Source: Flavobacterium lacisediminis (lineage in GTDB: Bacteria > Bacteroidota > Bacteroidia > Flavobacteriales > Flavobacteriaceae). From it: a DNA stretch of 64,000 nucleotides. The notes under the pieces are model-generated. The model saw nothing but the letters and a program-made list of their open reading frames with translations. It ran no database searches and had not been told where the DNA came from. The number at the start of each line of letters is the position of its first letter. Position 1 is the first letter of the stretch. Positions 35,721 through 44,169 of this stretch are shown here, in pieces. Location of the stretch: contig NZ_JAPCIO010000002.1 of the NCBI RefSeq assembly GCF_025909975.1, positions 248,001 through 312,000 of the forward strand, in the 5' to 3' direction. A program made the position numbers and the translations under genes.

Positions 35721-37046
35721 ATGAAATTTACTATTCTTTTTCTCTTTTGGTTTGCTAATATTTTTGCCCAGCAACAATTTAGAACTTCCGATTTTGGTTA
35801 TTCTGATGATGTGGTAAAAGTGGAAGAATCGCTTTATAAATTTAATATTGAAACAAAAGAATTTGTTAGAGAAAACACCTATACAACTGAAATCAAAAAC
35901 ACCTATTTCCAAAAGCAAACACTTGAATCTTATTTTGGTGATAAAACATTAATTGGAGAATACACGTATAGTTATAATTCAGATTTCACACTTAAAGAAA
36001 TCAATTATAAACCATTGGAAGGAAATTTTGGTTACCCAATGAAATTTTTATTTCAGTACGAAAAAGGGAAGTTGGTAAAAATGATTATTCAAGGTATATC
36101 AACCACTTATTTCGAATATGATAGAACGGGAAATCTAATCAAAGAAATTCAAAAAGATGTAAAAAATGAAGTGGTAAAAGTGACTATTTATCAAGATTAC
36201 AAAGGGAAAAGTAGTTATGTAAAAATTCAAAAAGATGGCGATGGAACAGGAGCTGATTTTACAAAGGAATACTTTGAAAACAGTATTGTTGCACGCAAAG
36301 AATTAGTTTCTGGTGATTTTAAATCAATTACGACTTACACTTATGATAAGAATAAAAATATATTGTCACAGGTTTATGAAGACAGTTCTCGAATTGATTT
36401 TAATTACGAATTCGACGCCAAAAATAACCGAATCAAAATTGCAAAGTTGAGTCAAGCAGTGCCAGATGATAATTCGTTTACATTTATTAAAATTACGTAT
36501 GCTGATGGAACTACTTCAGGAAGTGCATCGTTGGATATAGACTTCGTTAAAAAACACGATAAATTGTTCAGAGAGAAAGATTCCTTGATGCAACAATATC
36601 AAAAAGTAGTGTATTCAAGAAAAGATTATTTATCGGTTTTAAAAGGCGAAGATAGTGTAATCGAAATCCAAGATTCGTATGATAATAATTTTGAAAAAGT
36701 AGTACAATTAGTAGATACACCAGAACATTCCAGTTTAGTAATTTTTAATGAAGTAGATCAATCCGTGCATTTTGTGAAAGGATTTTATTTGGATGATTTT
36801 GCAAAACATGAATGGCATGATGCTATAAAATTGGAATCGCCAACAAGAATATTTTGGGTAAAAGATAACAAGTTTAAAATTTCGTTTTACCAAGATGGAA
36901 AGTATTTACAAAGCAGTAATTTTTCTATCTATGATGACGAAAATCCAAATCATTTGATTGTAAAATCAGCTGATGGCACAACTTACCAAATTCAAAATGT
37001 TGAAACTTCAGAAGCGGGAAGATTATATCCATTATTTAAAAAGTAA
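35721..37046 (+). CDS. Secreted protein with YD-type repeats, paralogue 2 of 3
   Basis: The 441-residue protein has a signal peptide (LFLFWFANIFAQ), then QFRTSDFGYSDDVVKVEE, which matches paralogue 1, and repeats such as FEYDRTGNLIKE and YEFDAKNNRIK. The second half again carries FIKITYADGTTSGSASLDIDFVKKHD and ends SPTRIFWV...LYPLFKK. It is full length relative to paralogue 1. The gap from paralogue 1 is 94 bp with a structured element; the gap to paralogue 3 is 4 bp. Confidence 0.7.
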   Translation: MKFTILFLFWFANIFAQQQFRTSDFGYSDDVVKVEESLYKFNIETKEFVRENTYTTEIKNTYFQKQTLESYFGDKTLIGEYTYSYNSDFTLKEINYKPLEGNFGYPMKFLFQYEKGKLVKMIIQGISTTYFEYDRTGNLIKEIQKDVKNEVVKVTIYQDYKGKSSYVKIQKDGDGTGADFTKEYFENSIVARKELVSGDFKSITTYTYDKNKNILSQVYEDSSRIDFNYEFDAKNNRIKIAKLSQAVPDDNSFTFIKITYADGTTSGSASLDIDFVKKHDKLFREKDSLMQQYQKVVYSRKDYLSVLKGEDSVIEIQDSYDNNFEKVVQLVDTPEHSSLVIFNEVDQSVHFVKGFYLDDFAKHEWHDAIKLESPTRIFWVKDNKFKISFYQDGKYLQSSNFSIYDDENPNHLIVKSADGTTYQIQNVETSEAGRLYPLFKK

Positions 37047-37050
37047 CAGA

Positions 37051-37857
37051 ATGAAAAGTTTATTATATTCAATTATTGTTTTATTGGGTTTGAGTTTACA
37101 AGCGCAAGAACAATTTCGTACGTCGCATTTTAATTGGTCACCAAAAACACAAAGCATTCAAAAAGAAATTTATGGTTTTAATTCGGAAACCAATGAAAAG
37201 GAATGGATAAAAACGGAAACTTATGTTTTTTATAATACCTATTTAGATACAATGGTGGTTGATTTAGGAAATGCAAAAGAAGTTACCGAGTGTAATTATA
37301 ACATCGATGGAAATTTAAAAGTAAAATATACTTATTATCTACAAAGCGAAACACAAGATAAAACCTTATTTTTCTATGATAAAGAATTGCGATTAACCAA
37401 ATCCCAAGAATTTGTGCAAGGGAGATTGTTTTCGGAAACGAAATATTCATATGACAAGCAGAATAGATTGATGAAATTAGTTTGTAGAGAAAAAGAAACC
37501 GGTTTTTCTGAAATTACCGAATATTCTAATTACACGTCTGACGATAGTTATACCAAAACTTCGTATTACAAAGATGCCAAGAAAGAAGCAAATTTGGCAA
37601 TCGAAATATATAAAAACGGATTATTAATAGAAGCAAATTATCAGATTTTCGATTTAAAAAGTAAAGTAGTTTATCAGTACGACGAAAAACGAAATGTAAT
37701 TTCCGAACAAAAAGATAACGAAACGCCAACATTGTATCAATACGAATATGATGCAGAAGGAAATCCAACGAAAATAATCATTTCAAATGCTCAAAATCCG
37801 TATGTGAATTCGGAGATTATAATAAAAAGTACATACTCTGAATTTATCTCAAATTAA
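37051..37857 (+). CDS. Secreted protein with YD-type repeats, paralogue 3 of 3 (short)
   Basis: The 268-residue product has a signal peptide (LLYSIIVLLGLSLQAQ), QFRTSHFNWSPKTQSIQKE and repeats FFYDKELRLTKS, YSYDKQNRLMKL, YEYDAEGNPTKI. It stops shortly after the repeat region, where the two other paralogues continue for about 170 more residues. The frame begins upstream inside paralogue 2, but the ATG at 37051 is the start because it gives the signal peptide and follows the previous stop by 4 bp. Its stop codon overlaps operator site 7, so truncation by a rearrangement there is possible. Confidence 0.7.
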   Translation: MKSLLYSIIVLLGLSLQAQEQFRTSHFNWSPKTQSIQKEIYGFNSETNEKEWIKTETYVFYNTYLDTMVVDLGNAKEVTECNYNIDGNLKVKYTYYLQSETQDKTLFFYDKELRLTKSQEFVQGRLFSETKYSYDKQNRLMKLVCREKETGFSEITEYSNYTSDDSYTKTSYYKDAKKEANLAIEIYKNGLLIEANYQIFDLKSKVVYQYDEKRNVISEQKDNETPTLYQYEYDAEGNPTKIIISNAQNPYVNSEIIIKSTYSEFISN

Positions 37858-37878
37858 AATACGCTTTTCGGCTAATTG
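37857..37878 (+). promoter_or_regulatory. Operator palindrome, site 7, variant (before small gene and kinase C)
   Basis: AAATACG-CTTTTCGG-CTAATTG keeps the left half but has a changed right half. The -7-like CATTTTTG at 37899-37906 is 31.5 bp from the centre. Confidence 0.65.
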
Positions 37879-37923
37879 TTTGCCTTGTTACGATTTTCCA
37901 TTTTTGTCTAAAAATAGATGAAT

Positions 37924-38178
37924 ATGGAAAATTTGTATTTTATTCTGGTTCCAGTTGTTTTAATAGTGATAGTTTTAACTTTTAAATTTTTTAAAATGGA
38001 AGAAGATTATAGAGAAAAATCAATGGAAATTCAGCAAAAAATTGAGGAATTTAAAAAAAGGAATGACCTAATTGAAGATAAGAAGATTACTATTTTAGAG
38101 CAATCAGGTCATGTAAATCAGATTTTTAAACAAGTTTGCGATTTGCACAAGTTAGTCTTTCATAAATATTTTAAATAA
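37924..38178 (+). CDS. Small membrane protein with coiled coil, first gene of cassette C
   Basis: The 84-residue product begins MENLYF and has a membrane helix (ILVPVVLIVIVLTFKFF) followed by a charged helical tail (EEDYREKSMEIQQKIEEFKKRND...). No family is recognised. An ATG two codons upstream (37918) is possible, but the expected transcript start near 37913 leaves almost no leader for it. It is followed after 39 bp by kinase C. Organisation matches cassette B. Confidence 0.68.
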   Translation: MENLYFILVPVVLIVIVLTFKFFKMEEDYREKSMEIQQKIEEFKKRNDLIEDKKITILEQSGHVNQIFKQVCDLHKLVFHKYFK

Positions 38179-38217
38179 TTTATGAAAAATTATTACTTTT
38201 AAATTAAATTCTACAAA

Positions 38218-40104
38218 ATGATTAAAATATATCAAATTCTTATACTGTTTTTTCTTGTTTCTCATTCATTTGGACAAGAGAGCAATGATTTTTCAAAAGA
38301 AAATAAAAAGTTATTTGAAGAATTAAGTTTGTTGGGTAAGAAAAAATTCGAGAACGAACAAACGTCTTTAAAATCAATTGAATCATTAGAGCCAAAACTT
38401 AAAGCGCAAGATGTTGATTCATTGTTTGGGTTATATCATCGAGTGAAATTTAATCATTACAATAACTTTTTAAAACGAGATTTAGCTTTAAAAAGTATCG
38501 AATTATCTATTAGCTATTATAAAAAAGCGAATAACCTGAAACAAGTTGCGTTGTCAACAATGAATAAAGGAAATTTGTTTTTATGGCAAAGCGATAACAA
38601 AAACGCTTTGATTAATTATTTTGAAGCATTAAAGATTACCGAAAAAAACAAATTCAACCATCAATCAGGTTTAATTTATAAAAACATCGGTGTTGTTTTC
38701 TCAAATCAAGACAAACAGAAAGAAGCTTTAGAGTATGCAAATAAAGCGTTGCAAGTTTTTCTTAATTTAAAAGATGATGAGCAAATTGCGGGTGCTTACA
38801 TTAATGTTGGAAATTGTTACTTCAATCAGTATGATGCTAATAATGCACTTGACAATTATAAAAAAGCGGAGAAAATTTCCATTAAAACAAATAACTTAGA
38901 AAATTTAAGTTTTGTGTATAACAACATTGGTAGCGTTTATATCGAAGATAAAGGTGACACAATTCAAGGGGTAAATTACCTAAAAAAATCAATTGATATA
39001 CGAACACAATTGAAAGACTTAAACGGATTAATTTTTAGTTATAACAATATCGCAAATATTTACATTGGTTTAAAAAAATTCGAGTTAGCCGAAGAAAACA
39101 TCATCAAAGCTAAGCAGTATGCAATTGAAGCAAATAATAAAAGAGAATTGACAGAGAGTTTTCGACTTCTTTCCTATTTAAATGAATCAAAAAATGATTA
39201 CAAGCAAGCTTTGCATTTTCATAAATTGTATTTAAAACAAAAGGATTCATTAATTAATGAGAAGAACAACAAAGATGTAAAAGAGTTGGATATTAAATAC
39301 CAAACTGAAAAAAAAGAAAAACAAATTTTGCAACAACAAGCCGAGGTGAAGCAAAAAAATATTTGGTTACTCTTAATTTCAAGTTTCGTAATCATTGGTT
39401 TTATTCTGTTTAGAAATTTTAGAGCAAAAGCCAAATTGCAAAAAGAGCAATTAGAATTAGAAAATAAATTATTAGAAGAACAATCTAATTATAAAATTCA
39501 GGAACAACGTTTGGATATTTCCAGAGAATTGCATGATAATGTGGGTTCGCAATTAACATTTATCATTTCGATTTTAGATAATTTAAAAAGCTCTTCGGTT
39601 CAGTTTGATGATGCCATTGACAAAAAAATAGATACACTTACTAATTTCGCCAACAAATCTATTTCTGAGTTGCGTGACACAATTTGGGTTTTAAATTCTA
39701 AACAATTGAGTTTGTCTGAATTAAAATCTAGAATGCTTAACTTTATAAAAGATGCAGGAGAATCGGTAGATACTATTCGTTTTCAGTTTGATTTTGATAT
39801 TCAGAATGATGTTCAGTTGTCTTCAAAACAAGCCATTAATTTATATCGTATTCTTCAAGAAATTGTAAATAATGCCATTAAACACGCTAATGCAAAAGAT
39901 ATTTCGGTTTCAATTTCTCAAATAGAAAATGAATTGCAAATTAAAATTTCAGATAACGGAATTGGCTTTGATTACGAATCCAAAAAGAAAAAATCATTTG
40001 GGTTAACCAATATCCAAAATCGAGTTCAAGAAGTAAACGGAAGTTTGCAAGTTGAATCTAATGAAGCAAAAGGAACTAATTATTCCATTACGGTTAAATT
40101 GTAA
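38218..40104 (+). CDS. Sensor histidine kinase with periplasmic TPR domain (cassette C)
   Basis: The 628-residue protein has a signal peptide, TPR repeats (about 60-360, with GLIYKNIGVVFSNQDKQKEALEYANKAL), a membrane helix (about 380-400, IWLLLISSFVIIGFILF), HisKA_3 with His439 in RELHDNVGSQL and HATPase_c (EIVNNAIKHA, DNGIGFD). It is the most divergent of the three kinases. The regulator begins 2 bp after its stop. Confidence 0.93.
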   Translation: MIKIYQILILFFLVSHSFGQESNDFSKENKKLFEELSLLGKKKFENEQTSLKSIESLEPKLKAQDVDSLFGLYHRVKFNHYNNFLKRDLALKSIELSISYYKKANNLKQVALSTMNKGNLFLWQSDNKNALINYFEALKITEKNKFNHQSGLIYKNIGVVFSNQDKQKEALEYANKALQVFLNLKDDEQIAGAYINVGNCYFNQYDANNALDNYKKAEKISIKTNNLENLSFVYNNIGSVYIEDKGDTIQGVNYLKKSIDIRTQLKDLNGLIFSYNNIANIYIGLKKFELAEENIIKAKQYAIEANNKRELTESFRLLSYLNESKNDYKQALHFHKLYLKQKDSLINEKNNKDVKELDIKYQTEKKEKQILQQQAEVKQKNIWLLLISSFVIIGFILFRNFRAKAKLQKEQLELENKLLEEQSNYKIQEQRLDISRELHDNVGSQLTFIISILDNLKSSSVQFDDAIDKKIDTLTNFANKSISELRDTIWVLNSKQLSLSELKSRMLNFIKDAGESVDTIRFQFDFDIQNDVQLSSKQAINLYRILQEIVNNAIKHANAKDISVSISQIENELQIKISDNGIGFDYESKKKKSFGLTNIQNRVQEVNGSLQVESNEAKGTNYSITVKL

Positions 40105-40106
40105 TT

Positions 40107-40754
40107 ATGATAAAAGTAATTTTAGTGGAAGACAATTTCTTTCTGCAAAAAGCATTGGAAGAAAAACTATCTAATTTTTCGGATATTGTCATTAAAGATA
40201 CGGCTCAAAATGGTGAAGAAGCAATCGCTATTTTAGAGAAAAATCATGTGGTAGATTTAATCCTAATGGATATCGAAATGCCAGTAATGAACGGAATTAA
40301 AGCAACGGAAATCATCAAATCTAAATATCCGCAAATTAAAATTGTAATGATTACCGTTTTTGATAACGATGATAATGTGTTTAATGCCATAAAAGCTGGA
40401 GCAGATGGTTATTTATTAAAAGAAACCAAAGCAGAAAAAATCTATGAAGCTATTATAGAAACCTTAGCGGGTGGCGCAGCTATGTCGCCTTCAATTGCTA
40501 TGAAGACTTTAAAATTATTGAAAAATCCAATTGCTTTTGAAACTGAAAGTCAAACAGAGTTGGTAGAACTTTCTACTCGCGAAATTGAAGTTTTAGAGCA
40601 TTTAAGTAAAGGGTTGAAAAACAAGGATATTGCTGATAATTTATTTTTGTCAACTTCTACAGTAAAAAAACATATCGAAAATATCTACCGAAAACTACAA
40701 GCACACAATCGAATTGAAATGCTACAAAAAGCAAAACAGAATAAACTCATTTAA
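40107..40754 (+). CDS. NarL/LuxR-type response regulator (cassette C)
   Basis: The 215-residue protein has the phosphoacceptor D55 (LMDIEMP) and an E8/D9 acidic pair. The recognition region reads LSTSTVKKHIENIYRKLQAH, with several changes compared with regulators A and B (SPxTxRKH to STSTVKKH; YTKLQVH to YRKLQAH). The two operators next to this cassette also differ from the others. It starts 2 bp after the kinase stop. Confidence 0.93.
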   Translation: MIKVILVEDNFFLQKALEEKLSNFSDIVIKDTAQNGEEAIAILEKNHVVDLILMDIEMPVMNGIKATEIIKSKYPQIKIVMITVFDNDDNVFNAIKAGADGYLLKETKAEKIYEAIIETLAGGAAMSPSIAMKTLKLLKNPIAFETESQTELVELSTREIEVLEHLSKGLKNKDIADNLFLSTSTVKKHIENIYRKLQAHNRIEMLQKAKQNKLI

Positions 40755-40757
40755 TTA

Positions 40758-40779
40758 AAATACGTCAAACGGCTTATTT
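40758..40779 (+). promoter_or_regulatory. Operator palindrome, site 8, variant (before the ELWxxDGT operon)
   Basis: AAATACG-TCAAACGG-CTTATTT begins 4 bp after the regulator C stop. Like site 7 it has CGG before the changed right half. The -7-like CAACTTTG at 40800-40807 is 31.5 bp from the centre. Confidence 0.72.
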
Positions 40780-40828
40780 CTTTGTGATGGATTTTGAAGC
40801 AACTTTGTTGTATTAAAAATCACGAATC

Positions 40829-43228
40829 ATGAAAAAATTCTACACTTTATTTTTATTATTATCAGGGGTAATAATAAATGCACAAAATCCACTTGTGATA
40901 AAAGATGTTACATCTTCACTAAAGCCAACTGGTAATTCAGATAAAGCCGATTTGAATTATGCTAAATGGAATGGTAAAATATTTTACGCTGGTACAGGAA
41001 GCAATATGCTTTGCGTTACTGATGGAACAACCGCAGGTACAATTGGAATTTCTACTTTAGGAGGAACTACTAATATTTCAACGATAATTCCTGCACAAGA
41101 TTTTGTTTATGTCATTACTAGTGATATAACATTTACTCCATCTATAGCTTCAACAGATAAAATATGGAAGTCAGATGGAACAGTAGCAGGAACAACTTTA
41201 GTTTATGCTTTTGAAACTGCGCCTGGGTCAACAAATGTAGGTGTTTATTATAGTGTTTCTACACATAAAAAAAATTATTCAGTTGATGGAAACATACTTT
41301 ACTTTTCAGCTTATGATAGTACTAATGGAAAAGAATTATGGAAAACAGATGGTACAGCTGCTGGAACAATGATGTTGAAAGATGTAAAAGTTGGAACTGG
41401 AAGTAGTCAAACGTCAGGATTTTGTAAAATACCAAGTACTACTTTGTTTATTGCGCAAAGTGTAGGTTTTGAAAGTAAATTGTGGAAAACAAATGGCACA
41501 ACGGTTGGTACAGAACAAATTCCTGTAGCAGAACCTTTCTATATTGTAAATCAAGATATGGCAAAGTTAGGCGATAAAGTAATTTTCTTTGCTCATAACA
41601 CGGTTGATGGCTACGAACCATATGTTAGTGATGGAACTGCAGCTGGAACTTTTATGTTGAAAAACATTAATCCAAGCGGGAATTCATTAACCACCCAAGC
41701 AATGGGATTACATTTGAAAATTGCTGGTCAATATTGTTATTTCATTGCAAATAACGGAACAAACAATGCGCTTTGGAGAACCGATGGAACAATTGCAGGA
41801 ACAATTGAAGTTATTCCAAATGTTACCAACGGAATTAGCGATGCAGGTTACTCAACAACGGATTCAGAAAATATATGGTTTGTAAATTTTACAGGGAGTA
41901 ATGCAACGCAACAATTATATAAATCTAATGGGACTGTTGAAGGAAGTTCTCAAGTTTTTTCTAATCTGAGTTATGCACAAAATTTAACAACTTATAAAGG
42001 GGCATTGTGGTTTAGATCGGCGAATATTGGAACGCCTGCAAATGCAGAAGTTTGGAGAAGTGATGGATTAACAGTAAACACCGAATTAGCGTTGGATTTA
42101 GAACCAACAGTTATATCTGGAACGCCTTTTAGTAGTAATCCAAATGCGTTTTTTGAGTTAAATGATAAACTGTATTTTTTTGGAAAAGGGAATAATAATA
42201 ATTCACACTATTTATATCAATACACAGGGGATTTTACTTTTAACGGAAGTGTAAATAACGATTGGAATAATAAGAACAATTGGAATAGCATGTTAAAGCC
42301 AGGAATAACAGATGAAGTTACTATTCCAGTAGGTCAAAATGTAAATGTGAATGCTAATGCTTATGCTAAAAATGCCATGATAAATGGGAATGTAAATTTA
42401 GTAACAGGAAATTTAGATTTGTATGGCTATGCATTAATGAACAACAATGCTAAAATAACTTTAAATACAAATAATTTAAATTTAAAAGGAGCTAATTCAT
42501 CATTAGTGGGTTCAAGTACAAGTCATGTTGTTACTAATGGAACTGGAAAAGTTACTATTGAAAAAATGAATGCTTCAAGAGGAACGGTTTTGTTACCAAT
42601 AGGAACTGGAACTTCATTTCATGAAACTGGAATTTTAAATAATGGCACTTCAGATACATTTAGTGTAAGAGTTGAAAATGGAGTTGCTTCAAATTATGTT
42701 GGAGAAACGCAAGGAACTGCAATAACTGAAAAAGCGGTAAATACAACTTGGCATATAGGCGAAACAACTCCAGGAGGAAGCGATGTGGCTTTAACTTTTA
42801 GATGGAATGCTTCTCAAGAATTAGCAAACTTTAATAGAAATACAGCGAAAATTGGTCACTACAATGGTTCTGGTTGGGACATGTTTACAAGTGCCCTTTC
42901 TGGTAGCGGACCTTATACTTTGCAAACTAACAATGTTTCAAGTTTTTCACCTTTCATCGTGGTAAATGAAGAATTATTATCGAGTAATCAATTTGAAAAC
43001 GCGAATGATTTTATGGTTTATCCAAATCCATCAAATGGTAATTTCACGATTCAAGTTCCAGATAGTTTTATCGGAAGTAGAGCTATAATTTATAATTTGT
43101 TAGGCCAATCCATCAAAGAATTTTCTATTGATGAGGTGAATCAAAATACCAATCTTGAAAAAGGAGTTTACTTACTTCAAATTCAAAAAGGAAATCAAGT
43201 TAATACTAAAAAAATCATAATTCAATAA
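40829..43228 (+). CDS. Secreted ELWxxDGT-repeat protein with T9SS sorting domain
   Basis: The 799-residue protein has a signal peptide, then repeats of the type ELWKTDGTAAGTMMLKDV, PYVSDGTAAGTFMLKNI, ALWRTDGTIAGTIEV and IWKSDGTVAGT (about 25-440), a middle beta region (about 470-710) and a C-terminal type A sorting domain (about 725-799, VYPNPSNGNFTIQV, LLGQSIKEF, GVYLLQIQKGNQVNTKKIIIQ). The latter directs export through the T9SS to the surface. The function of the repeats is unknown; they probably form a propeller. It is the first gene after operator site 8. Confidence 0.88.
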   Translation: MKKFYTLFLLLSGVIINAQNPLVIKDVTSSLKPTGNSDKADLNYAKWNGKIFYAGTGSNMLCVTDGTTAGTIGISTLGGTTNISTIIPAQDFVYVITSDITFTPSIASTDKIWKSDGTVAGTTLVYAFETAPGSTNVGVYYSVSTHKKNYSVDGNILYFSAYDSTNGKELWKTDGTAAGTMMLKDVKVGTGSSQTSGFCKIPSTTLFIAQSVGFESKLWKTNGTTVGTEQIPVAEPFYIVNQDMAKLGDKVIFFAHNTVDGYEPYVSDGTAAGTFMLKNINPSGNSLTTQAMGLHLKIAGQYCYFIANNGTNNALWRTDGTIAGTIEVIPNVTNGISDAGYSTTDSENIWFVNFTGSNATQQLYKSNGTVEGSSQVFSNLSYAQNLTTYKGALWFRSANIGTPANAEVWRSDGLTVNTELALDLEPTVISGTPFSSNPNAFFELNDKLYFFGKGNNNNSHYLYQYTGDFTFNGSVNNDWNNKNNWNSMLKPGITDEVTIPVGQNVNVNANAYAKNAMINGNVNLVTGNLDLYGYALMNNNAKITLNTNNLNLKGANSSLVGSSTSHVVTNGTGKVTIEKMNASRGTVLLPIGTGTSFHETGILNNGTSDTFSVRVENGVASNYVGETQGTAITEKAVNTTWHIGETTPGGSDVALTFRWNASQELANFNRNTAKIGHYNGSGWDMFTSALSGSGPYTLQTNNVSSFSPFIVVNEELLSSNQFENANDFMVYPNPSNGNFTIQVPDSFIGSRAIIYNLLGQSIKEFSIDEVNQNTNLEKGVYLLQIQKGNQVNTKKIIIQ

Positions 43229-43230
43229 GC

Positions 43231-44163
43231 ATGAGAAAAGTAATTTATTTGATGATATTGGCCACATCGGCAGCATTTTCACAATGTCCTGAGGGATTAA
43301 TTACAAGTGAACAAAACTTAGTAAAGAACGGAGATTTTGAAGAAGGAAGCACACCTTTTGATTCCGATTACAATGAAGAAGAGTTGGCGGGAGCAGGTAA
43401 TTACAGAATTACCGATGATGCTTATAAGTTTTCGCCCATTTATTTTAAAGGAAAAGGAGAAGGAAACTTCATGACGGTTGATGGTGCAAACGGAGAAAAT
43501 ATGACGGTTTGGTCTCAAAAGATTTCAGTTAAAAAGAATACCACTTATTTTTTCTCTTGTTGGACTAGTACTTTAAATGTGAAGACAGGACCACCGGCTG
43601 TATTACAATTTTCTATTAATGGAAAATTGTTAGATGTGCCTTTTAAATGTCCAAAAAAATTAAACAAATGGGAACAGTTTTTTGTCCTTTGGAACTCAGA
43701 AGGAACAGAAGAAATTGAAATTAGAATTGTGAGTCAAAATCCTGATTGGGACGGAAATGATTTTGGTTTAGATAGAATTAAATTCTACGAATGTCAAGAA
43801 GTAAAATTAAAAATTGTGGAAGACCAACCTGTGGTATTGAGAAATGTACTTTTTGATACTAACAGTGCTGTGATTTTAGAATCTTCTTTTTCAGAATTAA
43901 ATGAATTGGTAGGTTATTTAAAACGCAATAAAGATAAGAAAATTGATATTTCAGGTCATACCGATAATGTTGGAAGCGATGCCGCAAATCAAAAATTATC
44001 AGACGCTAGAGCGAAATCAGTTATGAGTTATTTAGTCACCAATGGAATTGAAGAAACTAGAATGACCGCAATAGGATTTGGTGAAGAAAAACCTGTAGAT
44101 TCAAACGATACTTTTGAAGGAAGACAAAAAAATAGACGTGTCGAGTTTATTATTGTAAAATAA
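43231..44163 (+). CDS. OmpA-family protein with carbohydrate-binding-like N-terminal domain
   Basis: The 310-residue protein has a signal peptide (MILATSAAFSQ), an N-terminal jelly-roll-like domain (about 25-190, LVKNGDFEEGSTPF, typical of CBM4/9-like modules) and an OmpA domain (about 200-310, NVLFDTNSAVI, IDISGHTDNVGSDAANQKLSDARAKSV, NRRVEFIIVK). It starts 2 bp after the ELWxxDGT gene stop. The combination resembles the OmpA/PD40 protein behind operator site 4. Confidence 0.88.
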   Translation: MRKVIYLMILATSAAFSQCPEGLITSEQNLVKNGDFEEGSTPFDSDYNEEELAGAGNYRITDDAYKFSPIYFKGKGEGNFMTVDGANGENMTVWSQKISVKKNTTYFFSCWTSTLNVKTGPPAVLQFSINGKLLDVPFKCPKKLNKWEQFFVLWNSEGTEEIEIRIVSQNPDWDGNDFGLDRIKFYECQEVKLKIVEDQPVVLRNVLFDTNSAVILESSFSELNELVGYLKRNKDKKIDISGHTDNVGSDAANQKLSDARAKSVMSYLVTNGIEETRMTAIGFGEEKPVDSNDTFEGRQKNRRVEFIIVK

Positions 44164-44169
44164 ACGGTT

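Noticed and set aside
33558..37857. YD repeats suggest an RHS/polymorphic toxin locus
   Set aside because: No RHS core, no C-terminal toxin domain and no immunity gene; proteins are short and have ordinary signal peptides.
37051..37857. Paralogue 3 as a pseudogene
   Set aside because: Signal peptide and repeats are intact with no frameshift; it is short but could be functional.
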